Source of the DNA: Sulfolobales archaeon HS-7
GTDB taxonomy: Archaea > Thermoproteota > Thermoprotei_A > Sulfolobales > Sulfolobaceae
Length of the DNA: 64,000 nucleotides
Assembly: GCA_019704295.1 (NCBI GenBank)
Contig: AP024596.1
Span: 744,001-808,000, forward strand
Direction of reading: 5' to 3'
Below the pieces are notes generated by a model. It saw nothing but the letters and a program-made list of their open reading frames with translations. It ran no database searches and was not told where the DNA came from. Below are positions 8,813-17,703 of this stretch, piece after piece (position 1 is the stretch's first letter; each line of letters opens with the position of its first letter). A program made the translations under genes and the position numbers.

Positions 8813-9666
8813 ACAGGTACCCCGAGCCCACGTAATATGCTTTCTATTGCTAAAATGCCTATCAGTATTAGGAATAACATTCTCACCCTAGTGTTTCTTA
8901 TTTTTACTAGTATTTTACTTCCGAAGAATGAGCCAATCAGGACTCCAATAGCTGTTGCAGCAGCTAAAAATGGCTGAATATAGCCAAAAAACCAATAGAT
9001 TGAGGAGCCCGTAGCTGCAGTAACTCCTATCATAAAATTGCTGGTTGTAGTAGTTACCTTCATAGGTAAGTTCATAGCGAAATCCATTCCAAGTACTTTA
9101 AGTGCTCCACTTCCTATACCCAAAAGTCCTGAGATAAACCCTGCGAAGAACATTACTATCGCCCCTAGCCACCATCTAATACCTATATATCTTACTTCTC
9201 TATTTAACGCTAAATCGTAATATGAACCCTGCATTTTGAAAATCCTGGTTGTCCAGTCGGGTTTTTTTTCAGATGGTAATTCTGCTTTCATTTTTTGTAT
9301 AGAAGTAAATATTGATATAAGTAATACCGCGCCTAATGAAAGGTAAATGATGTACGTCAGTCCATGCGTGTAAATGTACTCAGCTGTAAGTGAACCTACA
9401 ATTGAGCCTAAGGTTGTCCCTATTTCTAATGACATTCCTATTCTTAGATTAACTATTCTATCCTTAACATACGCACTAGCTGCACCACTTGACGTAGCTA
9501 TTGTGGATATTAAACTTGCTCCGGCAGCGTAGATTATTGGAATATTTAGGTAGAGACTTAAAATAGGTACTAATACCGTTCCGCCTCCCAAACCAGTTAG
9601 GGAGCCTAATAACCCTGCAGCAATACTCACTATTACTATTTCTAGGAAGAAAAACAACGCTAGCAT
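8809..9666 (-). CDS. TauE/SafE family permease
   Basis: A 285-residue integral membrane protein with about eight transmembrane helices and the duplicated TauE/SafE glycine motifs: GLLGSLTGLGGGTVLVP near residues 17-34 and FISGLLGIGSGALKV near 177-191. The family moves sulfite, sulfoacetate or related anions. In a sulfur-metabolising thermoacidophile, sulfite or thiosulfate export is a reasonable inference. It overlaps the DUF1634 gene downstream and is likely the first gene of a two-gene operon. Confidence 0.8.
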   Translation of the reverse strand: MLALFFFLEIVIVSIAAGLLGSLTGLGGGTVLVPILSLYLNIPIIYAAGASLISTIATSSGAASAYVKDRIVNLRIGMSLEIGTTLGSIVGSLTAEYIYTHGLTYIIYLSLGAVLLISIFTSIQKMKAELPSEKKPDWTTRIFKMQGSYYDLALNREVRYIGIRWWLGAIVMFFAGFISGLLGIGSGALKVLGMDFAMNLPMKVTTTTSNFMIGVTAATGSSIYWFFGYIQPFLAAATAIGVLIGSFFGSKILVKIRNTRVRMLFLILIGILAIESILRGLGVPV

Positions 9667-9787
9667 CTACTCACCAGAGTTAAAGGGTTTTATTTGGCAT
9701 TTAAAAAAACGATCCTCAGAAACTAGGATATAACATAGTATTTGTTCGGTTACTTAGTAAATAAATTATGAGATTGGTAAAAGTATA

Positions 9788-10117
9788 CTACGACGAAAGA
9801 ATCTCTATAGCCTTTGCTATATCACCATTAGCCTTTCTAAGAGCTGTTACACATTCCTCCCTGTTCTTTCCTGTCTGTTGCATTACGAAATTTATATCAT
9901 CCTCGTTTATCTCTATTTCCTCCTTCTTTTCTCTCTCCTCAATTTTACCTCCAGTAACGGCGTACATGTTCTGCCCTTGCCCAGAAACATAAGTAACTGT
10001 AGGCGAATCTATCGTTATTACTTTATCGTTAGTTTCGATTATTACTCTAATAGCGTTGATTTCCTCAACATTAATACCAAACTTTTTTAGTTTTTTCAAA
10101 TCATTAGCCTTAAACAT
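9788..10117 (-). CDS. nac: Nascent polypeptide-associated complex protein
   Basis: Ribosome-associated chaperone that forms homodimers in archaea and shields emerging chains. The NAC beta-barrel domain covers about residues 12-60 (INAIRVIIETNDKVITI, PTVTYVSGQGQNMYAVTG) and a UBA domain follows (INFVMQQTGKNREECVTALRKANGDIAKAIEIL). The open frame reaches an ATG at 10141 that adds eight residues; I prefer the ATG at 10117 because MFKANDLKKLKKFGI matches the family start. It is divergent from the aCPSF2-type gene across a gap of about 65 bp that must hold both promoters. Confidence 0.88.
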   Translation of the reverse strand: MFKANDLKKLKKFGINVEEINAIRVIIETNDKVITIDSPTVTYVSGQGQNMYAVTGGKIEEREKKEEIEINEDDINFVMQQTGKNREECVTALRKANGDIAKAIEILSS

Positions 10118-10184
10118 AACTATTATCCCTTTTTCAGACAAAATTTAATACTTTGTGGTGAATTAACGATATCTATCGGATATA

Positions 10185-11462
10185 ATGTATTCGCTAAAGA
10201 TACTAGGAGGAGGTCAGGAGGTAGGGAGAAATTCTTTAGAGATATCTAAGGATGGCAGCGAAAGTATAATGCTAGACTGTGGGGTAAACTTTGACGAAAA
10301 AGACATGCCTCGTCTTCCGTTACAAGTCGCCTCTCCAGTGAAGCTAAAGGGAATAGTGGTCTCTCATTCTCACTTAGATCATACTGGAGGACTCCCACTA
10401 TATCAAATATCAACATCTATTCCTATTTATGGAACGCAAATAACTAAGCAAATTTCAGAACTAATACTAAGTGATTTCCTTAAGCTTTCTGGTGCGATGT
10501 TACCGTTTGAGTTAAGGGAAGTTCAGAAGACTTTAGGGAATTTCATAAGTCTTAACTATAAGGATACAGTTGAAGTAGGAGGATTTACAATTGAGATAAC
10601 TAAAGCAGGTCACATACCTGGAAGTACATTAACTATAGTGAAAACTGAAAAAGGAGATATTGCATACAGCGGAGATATAAACACAACAGAAACTAAGTTG
10701 TCAGGACCTGCAGACCTTTCGGAAGTCAGAGACGCAAAGGTCTTCATAATAGAGGGAACTTACGGTAAGTTTAATCATCCCGACAGAAGGAAAGTTGAAG
10801 AGGATTTCGTTTCGAAGGCAAAAGAGGTAATTGAGGGCGGAGGGATAGTTTTAGTTCCTGCATTCAGCTTGGCAAGAAGTCAGGAAATATTATCCGTTCT
10901 CGCCGAGAGGAATTTTGAATATGACGTCTATTATGACGGTATGAGTAAGGATATGTTAAGAATTATGTTACAAAATAAAAACGAAATTAATAGATACGAC
11001 ATATTAGTAAAAGCTTCGGAGACGTTTAATCCAGTGAGAGGATGGAGGGATAGAAAGGAAGTTCTGAGGCAAAAAGGGCTTGTGATAACTGGTGCAGGAA
11101 TGCTGAAAGGAGGAGCAGCAGTTTTCTATTATAAGAAGATAGCGGATGACAAGCGTAATGCCGTATTTATGGTAGGTTATCAGGCAGAGGGTACTCCAGG
11201 GAGAAGAATATTGGAAACTGGAATGTTCGATGAGCAGTCCCCTCCTTTAAAGGCTAGGCTCGAGTTGTTTGATTTTTCGTCACATGCCGGGAGAGATCAA
11301 TTAGTGGATATAATAAAGCACTCTAACTTGGTGGAAAAAGTGATCATAGTGCATTCATCGATTGAGAGCGGTAAAGTGTTGGCTAAAACTATTATGGAAA
11401 AACTTAATGGTGTAAATGTATATTTTCCAGCAGAAGGAGATGAAATTAAATTGTTTGACTAA
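10185..11462 (+). CDS. Beta-CASP ribonuclease, aCPSF2 type
   Basis: A 425-residue metallo-beta-lactamase/beta-CASP nuclease without a KH domain. The metal site SHSHLDHTGG is near residues 60-69, the second histidine motif is GHIPGST, followed by YSGDINTTE and EGTYG, then the beta-CASP domain and C-terminal DFSSHAGRDQ and IVHSS motifs. Archaeal aCPSF2 enzymes are reported to act as exo- and endoribonucleases in RNA turnover and 5'-end trimming. The KH-containing paralogue aCPSF1 is encoded at 57450. It starts 68 bp from the divergent nac gene. Confidence 0.85.
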   Translation: MYSLKILGGGQEVGRNSLEISKDGSESIMLDCGVNFDEKDMPRLPLQVASPVKLKGIVVSHSHLDHTGGLPLYQISTSIPIYGTQITKQISELILSDFLKLSGAMLPFELREVQKTLGNFISLNYKDTVEVGGFTIEITKAGHIPGSTLTIVKTEKGDIAYSGDINTTETKLSGPADLSEVRDAKVFIIEGTYGKFNHPDRRKVEEDFVSKAKEVIEGGGIVLVPAFSLARSQEILSVLAERNFEYDVYYDGMSKDMLRIMLQNKNEINRYDILVKASETFNPVRGWRDRKEVLRQKGLVITGAGMLKGGAAVFYYKKIADDKRNAVFMVGYQAEGTPGRRILETGMFDEQSPPLKARLELFDFSSHAGRDQLVDIIKHSNLVEKVIIVHSSIESGKVLAKTIMEKLNGVNVYFPAEGDEIKLFD

Positions 11463-12132
11463 ATCAGTCAAAATTAACGTATAGATTTTTGTCTCAAAGA
11501 AGTTCTGATTAAATATGGATGAACGAGGTCTTAAGTTCTGACAATAGATGATGACGAAACCCACGCTGTGACTCAGTATACTAGCAGTATAGGAATAACA
11601 AACTGACACAATCCTTCCACTGGGAAAACGTGTAGCACTAGGGATGAGAATAACGAGTCACTATAATGGTTAGTTCCAACAGGTGCAAGTTGGCAAGAGC
11701 AAGAACGTCAAAAATATAACGGTGAACTAGGGACCCTTCTGGACACGCTGTTCCCATAGCTATGTTAGAGGCCAAGCATATAGCGCCTTTGGATAATAAG
11801 ACATTTATACCGAAAACTTACTATTTTCAATATTGTAGTTTGAGTGGATGTTTTCAATAATACAGGTTGTCGCTAACCATTACGTCCTCACAAATACGAC
11901 TTCTTTTTCTATTACATACCTCATTTGTAAGTAACGGTTCTATAGGTCAAAAGGGGTTAATGTCGCATTATAGGATTCCTTTTTACCTAATATGGATAGT
12001 TTTAAGAATAGAAGGTTATATTAACAACCTTAAATATTTCCGTAAAGATTACCTTTTCCTTATTTTAATATATTAACTCAGCTTTTAGTGGATAAACAAA
12101 AATATGTGACAGAAATTAGTGGAGTAGTGAAT
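11463..12132. other. Intergenic region with repeat debris
   Basis: About 670 bp. It contains repeat R3 copy 2 (11614-11800). The open frame at 11867-12076 (69 codons) has no family signature and is rich in low-complexity codons; I do not call it. Confidence 0.4.
11614..11800 (+). repeat. Dispersed repeat R3, copy 2
   Basis: Matches 5634-5818 and 33118-33300 over about 180 bp (GGGAAAACGTGTAGCACTAG, AGGTGCAAGTTGGCAAGAGC, GCTATGTTAGAGGC-AAGC), with several small indels that break any common reading frame. Confidence 0.6.
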
Positions 12133-12194
12133 GGGTCCCTGGAGGCCCACTTTCACAGAGTCCAAACGGACACTCAGTGGGAGTCGCCAGACCC
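12133..12194 (+). ncRNA. Candidate structured RNA or hairpin just upstream of tRNA-Phe
   Basis: A 62-nt rod-like hairpin: GGGT (12133-12136) pairs with ACCC (12191-12194), CTGG (12139-12142) with CCAG (12187-12190), CCCACT (12146-12151) with AGTGGG (12176-12181), and an apical GAGTCC/GGAC-CTC stem closes on loop AAAC. It is far more GC-rich than the flanks. It may be a small RNA, a terminator-like structure, or the hairpin end of an IS200/IS605 element. It ends about 50 bp before the tRNA-Phe start; the tRNA's own TATA-like box (CTTAAAAA, near 12215-12222) lies between. Confidence 0.4.
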
Positions 12195-12213
12195 TAATTC
12201 AAAGAGGGGGGAA

Positions 12214-12223
12214 AAGTCTTAAA
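12214..12223 (+). promoter_or_regulatory. TATA-like box of tRNA-Phe
   Basis: CTTAAAAA centred about 28 bp upstream of the first tRNA base, the spacing expected for an archaeal TATA box with transcription starting at or near the mature 5' end. Confidence 0.45.
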
Positions 12224-12246
12224 AACATTGATGAAGACTATTCTCT

Positions 12247-12330
12247 GCCGTCGTAGCTCAGCCCGGGAGAGCACCCGGCTGAAGGAGGCCGGAAACCGGG
12301 GTGTCCGGGGTTCAAATCCCCGCGACGGCA
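12247..12330 (+). tRNA. tRNA-Phe (GAA) with short intron
   Basis: Acceptor stem GCCGTCG/CGACGGC plus A, D arm GCTC-GAGC, anticodon stem CCCGG/CCGGG, T stem CGGGG/CCCCG with loop TTCAAAT. Between the anticodon stem strands there are 17 nt instead of 7; the loop begins CTGAAG, giving anticodon GAA, so about 10 nt (near 12287-12296) is an intron after position 37. Without it the tRNA is 74 nt. Intron boundaries are approximate. The structural subunit of the tRNA splicing endonuclease is likely encoded at 31586. Confidence 0.9.
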
Positions 12331-12968
12331 TTATATTTAGTATAAACTCGATTAGTTGAACTCACTTTCAATCGGATTATACTATACTATATTAACCATA
12401 TACCCTTATGTTTCTCATTCGACTCCTACGCCTTTTACAAGACTAACTATCTTGGGTATATGGAGAGCAATTGTCATTACTTTCAAATAACGGTGAAGTT
12501 TGTATACTTCTTATATAAAACATATTTTATAAATCTTATCATCAGATATGGATGAGTTTTCCCAAAAAAGTGACAGGGCATTCCACAAATGTACGGGTTT
12601 CCCAATATGAGCAAGTGTGAATTGCCCGCTAAAGGGACGAAGAGAAATGCTTTCGATTTCAGCAAGGCCATTCAAATACCTCTATTAACGTTGATTACGG
12701 AAGATGCTGGAAAGGTACTGAGTACTTTACTACTGGGAAACTGTTATCAACTGTACTAATGGTTTGCTTCTTAGAGAAGCTCTTCCTTAAATTTTACGTG
12801 ATTTCTATTAAAAGTTATTATAATTAGCTTATTTCGATCAAAAATTCTCAATTACCTTACGTTAAGTATTATTAAATCTCTTGAAGCCGAAGAAAGCGCT
12901 GTTAGAGTTTTTATAAACTTGTCGTATAATGTTTTTTTCCATTACTCATATAGAGAGAAAATTATCCA
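12331..12968. other. Intergenic region with a possible gene relic
   Basis: About 640 bp between tRNA-Phe and the threonine dehydratase gene. On the plus strand, 12597-12740 reads as a protein-like segment beginning MSKCELPAKGTKRNAFDFSK that soon hits a stop and has no family I can name; the upstream DNA continues it in frame past a stop. This looks like the remains of a transposon gene. Nothing else was recognised. Confidence 0.35.
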
Positions 12969-14186
12969 CTAATCTATCACCTTGACATCAAGTCCTTCCG
13001 ACTTTAATTTCGACATGAATGAAAATAGTGCCTCTTGAAATATTAGTTCAAAGGTTACATATACATTAGTAAAACCTGGACTTACCTCAGCACTTATTCT
13101 GTCATGCTGTACCTCTATTACATTGCCCTTAACATCCGCTACGTAACCAAGAATTCTATTTAAATATCCAGGTTTATCTGGAACTACTACTTTAACTCTA
13201 ACAATTTGCTTATGCTTGTGCCTTACATGCGCTATTACATTTGAAAGAAGAGATAAATCTATATTTCCTCCACTAATTAACGATATAACTTTTTTACCTT
13301 TCACGTCAACTCTGCCAGAGATCAGCGGAGCAACAGATGCTGCCCCTGCACCCTCAGCTAATGTTTTAGCTCTTTCCAACAATAACGTTATTGCCTCTGA
13401 TATTTCCTCATCATCAACCGTTACCACGTCATCTACAAGATCTTTAATTACCTCAAAAGTGATCTCGGAAGGCGTTTTAACTAATATACCGTCAGCAATA
13501 GAAAAAGATGGTTGTACTTCAGTCAGTTTTCCCGTTTTCTTTGACATTGCAAGAGAAGGTGAAGCCTTTGACTGTACTCCTATAATTTTTACAGATGGTA
13601 AGAGATTTCTCAATCCAATGGAAATCCCGGAAATAAGCCCTCCTCCCCCTATTGGGACTAAGACTACATCAGGTCTCAGTTCAGCTATTTCAAAGCTAAT
13701 CGTTCCTTGTCCTAAAACTACGTCAATATCATCATAAGGGTGTACTAAAGTATAACCGTATGCAGACATAAGTTCCTCTGCTTTTTTCATACTTTCATGA
13801 ATGTAATTACCATATAGAACCACCTCAGCTCCGTACTCTCTCGTTGCAAGGTATTTGGATATAGGAGCGTTTTCTGGCATAACAATAACAGACTTTATCT
13901 TCAATTTATTAGCAGCATAAGCTACACCCTGAGCATGGTTACCTGCCGAAACCGCAATAACACCCTTATTCTTTTGAGGTAATAAGGTAAGCATCTTGTT
14001 AAACGCTCCTCTAACCTTAAATGAACCAGTCTTCTGTAAATTCTCCAACTTTAGGTATACTTCCCCTTGACAAATTCGAGATAAGGTATTAGAGTAGTCC
14101 GTAGGCGTAACATGAATAAAGTCGATGATTCTATCCCTACTCTTTTTAAGATCCTCAAATAATTCACTGTAACTACGATTAAGCAT
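12969..14186 (-). CDS. ilvA: Threonine dehydratase (PLP-dependent, ACT domain)
   Basis: A 405-residue fold-type II PLP enzyme that deaminates threonine to 2-oxobutyrate, either for isoleucine synthesis or catabolism. The PLP lysine motif is [13 protein letters not shown] (about 53-65), the glycine-rich phosphate loop is [10 protein letters not shown], and there is a C-terminal ACT domain ([18 protein letters not shown]) that usually binds an effector such as isoleucine or valine. It overlaps the HIT-protein gene upstream by 8 bp on the same strand, so the two form an operon. Biosynthetic versus catabolic role cannot be settled here. Confidence 0.9.
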   Translation of the reverse strand: MLNRSYSELFEDLKKSRDRIIDFIHVTPTDYSNTLSRICQGEVYLKLENLQKTGSFKVRGAFNKMLTLLPQKNKGVIAVSAGNHAQGVAYAANKLKIKSVIVMPENAPISKYLATREYGAEVVLYGNYIHESMKKAEELMSAYGYTLVHPYDDIDVVLGQGTISFEIAELRPDVVLVPIGGGGLISGISIGLRNLLPSVKIIGVQSKASPSLAMSKKTGKLTEVQPSFSIADGILVKTPSEITFEVIKDLVDDVVTVDDEEISEAITLLLERAKTLAEGAGAASVAPLISGRVDVKGKKVISLISGGNIDLSLLSNVIAHVRHKHKQIVRVKVVVPDKPGYLNRILGYVADVKGNVIEVQHDRISAEVSPGFTNVYVTFELIFQEALFSFMSKLKSEGLDVKVID

Positions 14187-14679
14187 TTTCTAGCCTCTTA
14201 ACTCTATTAACAATTGGCTCTTTAAGCTTCTTATAAGTGTCTTCTAAAGTCTCTGGCATAACCTTTGTATTACTAGTAAGAGCTATGAAGTTTAGATCTC
14301 CAATCCATCGAGGAATAACGTGAATATGAATGTGTTGCTCTACACCTGCACCAGAGGCCCTTCCTATGTTAATACCTATATTTAAACCTTCAGGTTTATA
14401 GACTTCCCTTAGAGTATCAACTGAAATTTTAAGGAGATTCATCATCTCGTCGATTTCCTCATGTTCTAACAATTCAATGCTAGGTACATGACGATAAGGA
14501 ACTATCATAAGATGACCAGTATTATAGGGATATAAGTTTAATATTATGTATGATTTTACTCCCCGGTATATTATATAGACATCCTGATCATCCTTTTGAA
14601 CTACGTTACATAATATACATCCTTCGCCTTTGTTCCCGACAATATACTTCATCCTCCATGGAGACCATAAAATATCCAT
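14179..14679 (-). CDS. HIT family protein
   Basis: A 166-residue histidine-triad hydrolase or transferase acting on nucleotide conjugates such as AppppA or adenylylated compounds. The zinc-type motif CILCNVV is near residues 20-26 and the triad reads [12 protein letters not shown] (about 113-124). The C-terminal tail is helical and charged. Its ATG is about 45 bp from the first ORB-like site of the putative origin, so its promoter would lie in or beside the origin. Overlap with ilvA downstream suggests co-expression. Confidence 0.88.
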   Translation of the reverse strand: MDILWSPWRMKYIVGNKGEGCILCNVVQKDDQDVYIIYRGVKSYIILNLYPYNTGHLMIVPYRHVPSIELLEHEEIDEMMNLLKISVDTLREVYKPEGLNIGINIGRASGAGVEQHIHIHVIPRWIGDLNFIALTSNTKVMPETLEDTYKKLKEPIVNRVKRLENA

Positions 14680-14723
14680 AAGAATAGGTTAAGTCGTTCT
14701 GAGTTAATATTAGTAATTGGAGG

Positions 14724-14748
14724 GACCCCTTGGTTTCCACTGGAACTT
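14724..14748 (-). promoter_or_regulatory. Origin recognition box ORB-a
   Basis: Minus strand reads AAGTTCCAGTGGAAACC followed by AAGGGGTC, an almost perfect match to the archaeal ORB: dyad GTTCCAGTGGAAAC plus the G-rich string contacted by the Orc1 winged helix. Confidence 0.8.
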
Positions 14749-14812
14749 AATTGATAAGATATAAAGCAGATTAAGTCAGGTTATACAAACTAAAGGAGTG
14801 AAAACATTCTCT

Positions 14813-14838
14813 ACTTTCCAAATGAAAGAGAGGGGTAT
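14813..14838 (+). promoter_or_regulatory. Degenerate ORB-b
   Basis: ACTTTCCAAATGAAAG followed by AGAGGGGTAT keeps the TTCCA-TGAAA dyad frame and the G-string, with mismatches in the core. Probably a weaker Orc1/Cdc6 site. Confidence 0.55.
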
Positions 14839-14936
14839 CTGGGAAAACGTTTATAGTTCAGAAGAGTTGAATATTGATTAAGATAAGTCAGTTTAATAAT
14901 TGTATGAAAAACGATATTCAAATTGTTGTTAACTGG

Positions 14937-14961
14937 TTTCTCCAGTGGAAATTAAGGGGTA
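14937..14961 (+). promoter_or_regulatory. Origin recognition box ORB-c
   Basis: TTTCTCCAGTGGAAATT followed by AAGGGGTA; oriented opposite to ORB-a. A further partial, inverted G-string (ACTCCCCGGTTAAAC) follows at 14966-14980. Confidence 0.75.
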
Positions 14962-15071
14962 ATTTACTCCCCGGTTAAACGCGGAGAAATATTATAAAAG
15001 TAAAATATTAGCTAGTTATAGTAGAATATCAATAAAATTTTTATAAAAAAGTGCAAAAAGGCGTTATAATA

Positions 15072-15155
15072 CGCCGGGGACGGGATTCGAACCCGTGCGG
15101 GGAAACCCCCACCGGCTCTCCAGGCCGGCCCCTTAGTCCGCTCGGGCACCCCGGC
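15072..15155 (-). tRNA. tRNA-Ser (GGA)
   Basis: Minus-strand class II tRNA: acceptor GCCGGGG/CCCCGGC with discriminator G, anticodon stem CCGGC/GCCGG with loop CTGGAGA (anticodon GGA), long variable arm GTGGGGG-TTT-CCCCGC, T arm with TTCGAAT. It follows rps10 by 5 bp on the same strand, as in other Sulfolobales tuf-rps10-tRNA-Ser clusters, so it may be co-transcribed. Confidence 0.95.
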
Positions 15156-15160
15156 ACTAG

Positions 15161-15472
15161 TTATTGTATTAATTCTATCTCTATATACACGTTTTCAGGG
15201 ACTCTAAGTCTCATTAGTTGTTTCATAACACGTTCATCTGCTGCTATATCGATCAGCCTTTTATGGACACTCATTCTCCATTTCTCCCATTTCTTTCTAC
15301 CTTCTCCATGTGGAAGTTTCATAACGGGCACTGTCATGTTTTTAGTTGGAATAGCTATTGGTCCTCTCATATATATTCCTGATTTCTCCGCAATATTTCT
15401 TATTTGTGTTACTACGTTTTGAAGATCCTCTACATTAGTACTCCATAGCCTTATTCTTGCTCTAGAGGGCAT
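15161..15472 (-). CDS. rps10: Ribosomal protein uS10 (S10)
   Basis: A 103-residue small-subunit protein of the head domain. Characteristic segments: [13 protein letters not shown] at the N-terminus, [29 protein letters not shown] in the loop region, and [16 protein letters not shown] helix ending in the hydrophobic VYIEIELIQ strand. Length is normal for archaea. It is 24 bp downstream of tuf and directly before tRNA-Ser, so tuf-rps10-tRNA-Ser forms one unit. Confidence 0.95.
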   Translation of the reverse strand: MPSRARIRLWSTNVEDLQNVVTQIRNIAEKSGIYMRGPIAIPTKNMTVPVMKLPHGEGRKKWEKWRMSVHKRLIDIAADERVMKQLMRLRVPENVYIEIELIQ

Positions 15473-15496
15473 ATATTAAGGCACCAATTTAGTATA

Positions 15497-16804
15497 TTAC
15501 TTAATTTCTATTTTGGCGGGCTTTACATTGGTTACCGTTCCTACGCCAACAGTCTTAGACATATCTCTTATTGCGAACCTCCCCAGTTTTGGAAACTCTG
15601 ATACTTTCTCCACAACTACAGGCTTTAATGGTTTAAACGTAACCATCGCGAGATCTCCCCTCTTAAGTAATTTCGGATTTTCCTCTATAACTTTTCCAGT
15701 GTTATCCATTCTGTTCTTAATTTGTACTATCTTACATGAAACACTTGCTTCATGAACGTGGAGATAGGGGGTGTACCCGACTGGTATTGCTGTTGGATGC
15801 CATACAATAAATAATGTTGCATCAAACTCATCTGCAACCGTTGGTGGGTTGTCAGGATGTCCAATCACGTCACCTCTCTTGACATCATTCTTTGTTAATC
15901 CCCTTAAGTTTACACCTACATTATCCCCAGGTTCGGCCTTATCAACTCTCTCATGGTGAGTTTCGATCGTACGTACCTCTGTTGCTTTTCCTGACGGTAA
16001 GATGACTACCTTATCTCCGGTCTTTAAAGCACCAGTCTCAACTCTACCTGTGACAACAGTGCCAACTCCTGTAACAGATATCACTTCTGTTATTGGCATT
16101 CTTAACGGTTTATCAATAGGCTTTGGCGGAATTTCTAAAGTATCGAGAAGTTCCTCTAGTGTAGGACCGTTATACCAGGGCATTTTATCCGATTTTACGT
16201 AAAGATTATCACCAGTAAGTGCAGACACTGGGACAAATCTAACCTTACTCATGTTCATAACTACTTCTTTCTCTAAGTACCTCTTTACTGTCTCCATTAC
16301 CTCATTATATCTTTTTTGATCGTATGGTGGTTCTGTAGCATCGATTTTGTTTATAGCTACAATTAACTGGCTTACACCCATTACCTTAGCTAGCAACGCA
16401 TGTTCACGCGTCTGCCCTTCAGATGACATACCAGCTTCAAACTCACCCTTTCTAGCAGATACAACTAAAATAGCCGCATCAGCTTGACTGGTACCAGTGA
16501 TCATGTTTTTAACGAAATCCCTATGACCAGGGGCGTCAATAATGGTGAAGAAGTACTTTTTAGTTTCAAACTTCATGAAACTTAAGTTAATCGTGATTCC
16601 TCTTTCTCTCTCCTCTTTCATTCTATCAAGCAGAAAGGCAACTTTGTCCGAGTCTTTTCCAAGTTTTTTAGCCGCCTCCTCAGCCTCTTTAAGTGTTTTT
16701 TCATCTATGAATCCTCTATTAAGCAGTAAATTCCCAACTAATGTACTTTTACCGTGGTCTATGTGGCCTATTACTATTAGGTTTAAGTGTGGTTTTTGTG
16801 GCAT
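15497..16804 (-). CDS. tuf: Translation elongation factor 1-alpha (aEF1A)
   Basis: A 435-residue GTPase that brings aminoacyl-tRNA to the ribosome. G1 motif GHIDHGKST (12-20), switch region RGITIN, G3 DAPGHRDF (about 91-98), G4 NKID, then beta-barrel domains 2 and 3 (GTVVTGRVETG, VGYTPYLHVHEASVSCKI). A strong ribosome site, AGGAGGT, lies 5-7 bases before the ATG (plus strand ACCTCCT at 16812-16818), unlike most genes here, and fits very high expression. First gene of tuf-rps10-tRNA-Ser. Confidence 0.97.
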   Translation of the reverse strand: MPQKPHLNLIVIGHIDHGKSTLVGNLLLNRGFIDEKTLKEAEEAAKKLGKDSDKVAFLLDRMKEERERGITINLSFMKFETKKYFFTIIDAPGHRDFVKNMITGTSQADAAILVVSARKGEFEAGMSSEGQTREHALLAKVMGVSQLIVAINKIDATEPPYDQKRYNEVMETVKRYLEKEVVMNMSKVRFVPVSALTGDNLYVKSDKMPWYNGPTLEELLDTLEIPPKPIDKPLRMPITEVISVTGVGTVVTGRVETGALKTGDKVVILPSGKATEVRTIETHHERVDKAEPGDNVGVNLRGLTKNDVKRGDVIGHPDNPPTVADEFDATLFIVWHPTAIPVGYTPYLHVHEASVSCKIVQIKNRMDNTGKVIEENPKLLKRGDLAMVTFKPLKPVVVEKVSEFPKLGRFAIRDMSKTVGVGTVTNVKPAKIEIK

Positions 16805-17092
16805 TGGAATTACCTCCTAATTTGGAACATCATGTATAACATTAAAAATCTTAGCATACTACAGACCAGCGCGTCCTATACTTCCTAGTTCTTAAATATG
16901 AGGTAAGATTTCACTCACTAGTTTCATCAAAAGTTTCAAGCATGGAATTTCAGTAAATCTGTAAGTTATTACCCTTTCTCCTGTTAGACTTATGGAATCA
17001 TATTAAGGTCGATTTCTCCTTCTTTCACTGAACCCTGAAAAAAGTCGGTTATGTTAAAGGTTATTAACGAAGTGATAAATAACTAATATATA

Positions 17093-17539
17093 ATGGATGA
17101 AGATGAATTAAAAGTTGTAAGAATAGAAGCTTTTTTTACTCCTACACAGGCTACTCCTGTTATTGTATGTTATCTTGAAGATGATAGGCAGTTTGTATTA
17201 TACCATATATTACCAGAAATAATCATTGCTATAAATAAATTATTGGGAGTGGGTGATTATTCAGAACATTTTGGTCATGGAAGAGAAACACTATATGATG
17301 TTTTATCATCTATTAACGAGTTAAGGGACACCTTATCCGAGAAAATATCTAGAGTAGTGATAGATCAATTATATCCCGACCTCGGAGTTTTTAGTGCAAC
17401 CTTAGAGTTGAGGTTTGATGGGGTGATAATTGAGAAAAAGATGGTTCCAAGTCATGCTATCTATCTAGCTCTACTTGCAGATAAGCCAATTTATGTAAGG
17501 AAAAATCTTATCGATAGTCAGCAATCGGAAAATACGTGA
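17093..17539 (+). CDS. DUF151/BFN-domain protein
   Basis: A 148-residue member of the DUF151 (bifunctional nuclease-like) family: EAFFTPTQATPVIVCYLEDDRQFVLYHILPEII at the N-terminus, the RETLYDVLSSI helix, the AT-type strand VFSATLELRFDG, and the conserved SHAIYLALLADKPIYVRKNLID tail (SDAIALALR-like in bacteria). Homologues are described as nucleases in plants, but the role in archaea is unknown. It lies upstream of rps7 on the plus strand, between the minus-strand tuf and rps12 genes. Confidence 0.75.
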   Translation: MDEDELKVVRIEAFFTPTQATPVIVCYLEDDRQFVLYHILPEIIIAINKLLGVGDYSEHFGHGRETLYDVLSSINELRDTLSEKISRVVIDQLYPDLGVFSATLELRFDGVIIEKKMVPSHAIYLALLADKPIYVRKNLIDSQQSENT

Positions 17540-17703
17540 TAGGATATAATGATACTTAACCTCTTTCTCTACAGGGGGTTTTCCTTCATACTTTAAAATA
17601 TATCAGATAAACTCATCTAATAGATAGACGTAATATTAGCAGTAGGTCAGTTTTAATAGGCTATTTTAGTAGATAGAGGTATAACAATGTAAAAGGTGTC
17701 GAA

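Larger units (their letters stand above)
14700..15060. other. Putative chromosomal replication origin (oriC) with ORB elements
   Basis: This gene-free stretch holds three sites resembling the archaeal origin recognition box (dyad TTCCAGTGGAAA followed by an AAGGGGT G-string). ORB-a is at 14724-14748 on the minus strand, ORB-b (degenerate) at 14813-14838 on the plus strand, and ORB-c at 14937-14961 on the plus strand. The first and last point outward. The DNA between them (14846-14935) and to the right (14985-15055) is very AT-rich, as expected of an unwinding element. An Orc1/Cdc6 gene lies about 7 kb to the left. The spacing and orientation match known Sulfolobales origins, but activity is inferred. 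Confidence 0.75.

Noticed and set aside
11867..12076. Open frame of 69 codons before the hairpin
   Set aside because: Composition typical of random AT-rich DNA; no similarity to any family.
12181..12212. T-loop-like TTCAAA flanked by CCC and GGG, considered as a tRNA fragment
   Set aside because: No acceptor or anticodon arm can be drawn around it.
12225..12250. TGATGA followed by CTG before tRNA-Phe, considered as a C/D box sRNA
   Set aside because: No C', D' or second D box at proper spacing, and it overlaps the tRNA leader.
12483..12671. Minus-strand open frame of 62 codons
   Set aside because: The plus strand reads better as a protein-like relic (MSKCELPAKGTKRNAF); the minus frame is its shadow.
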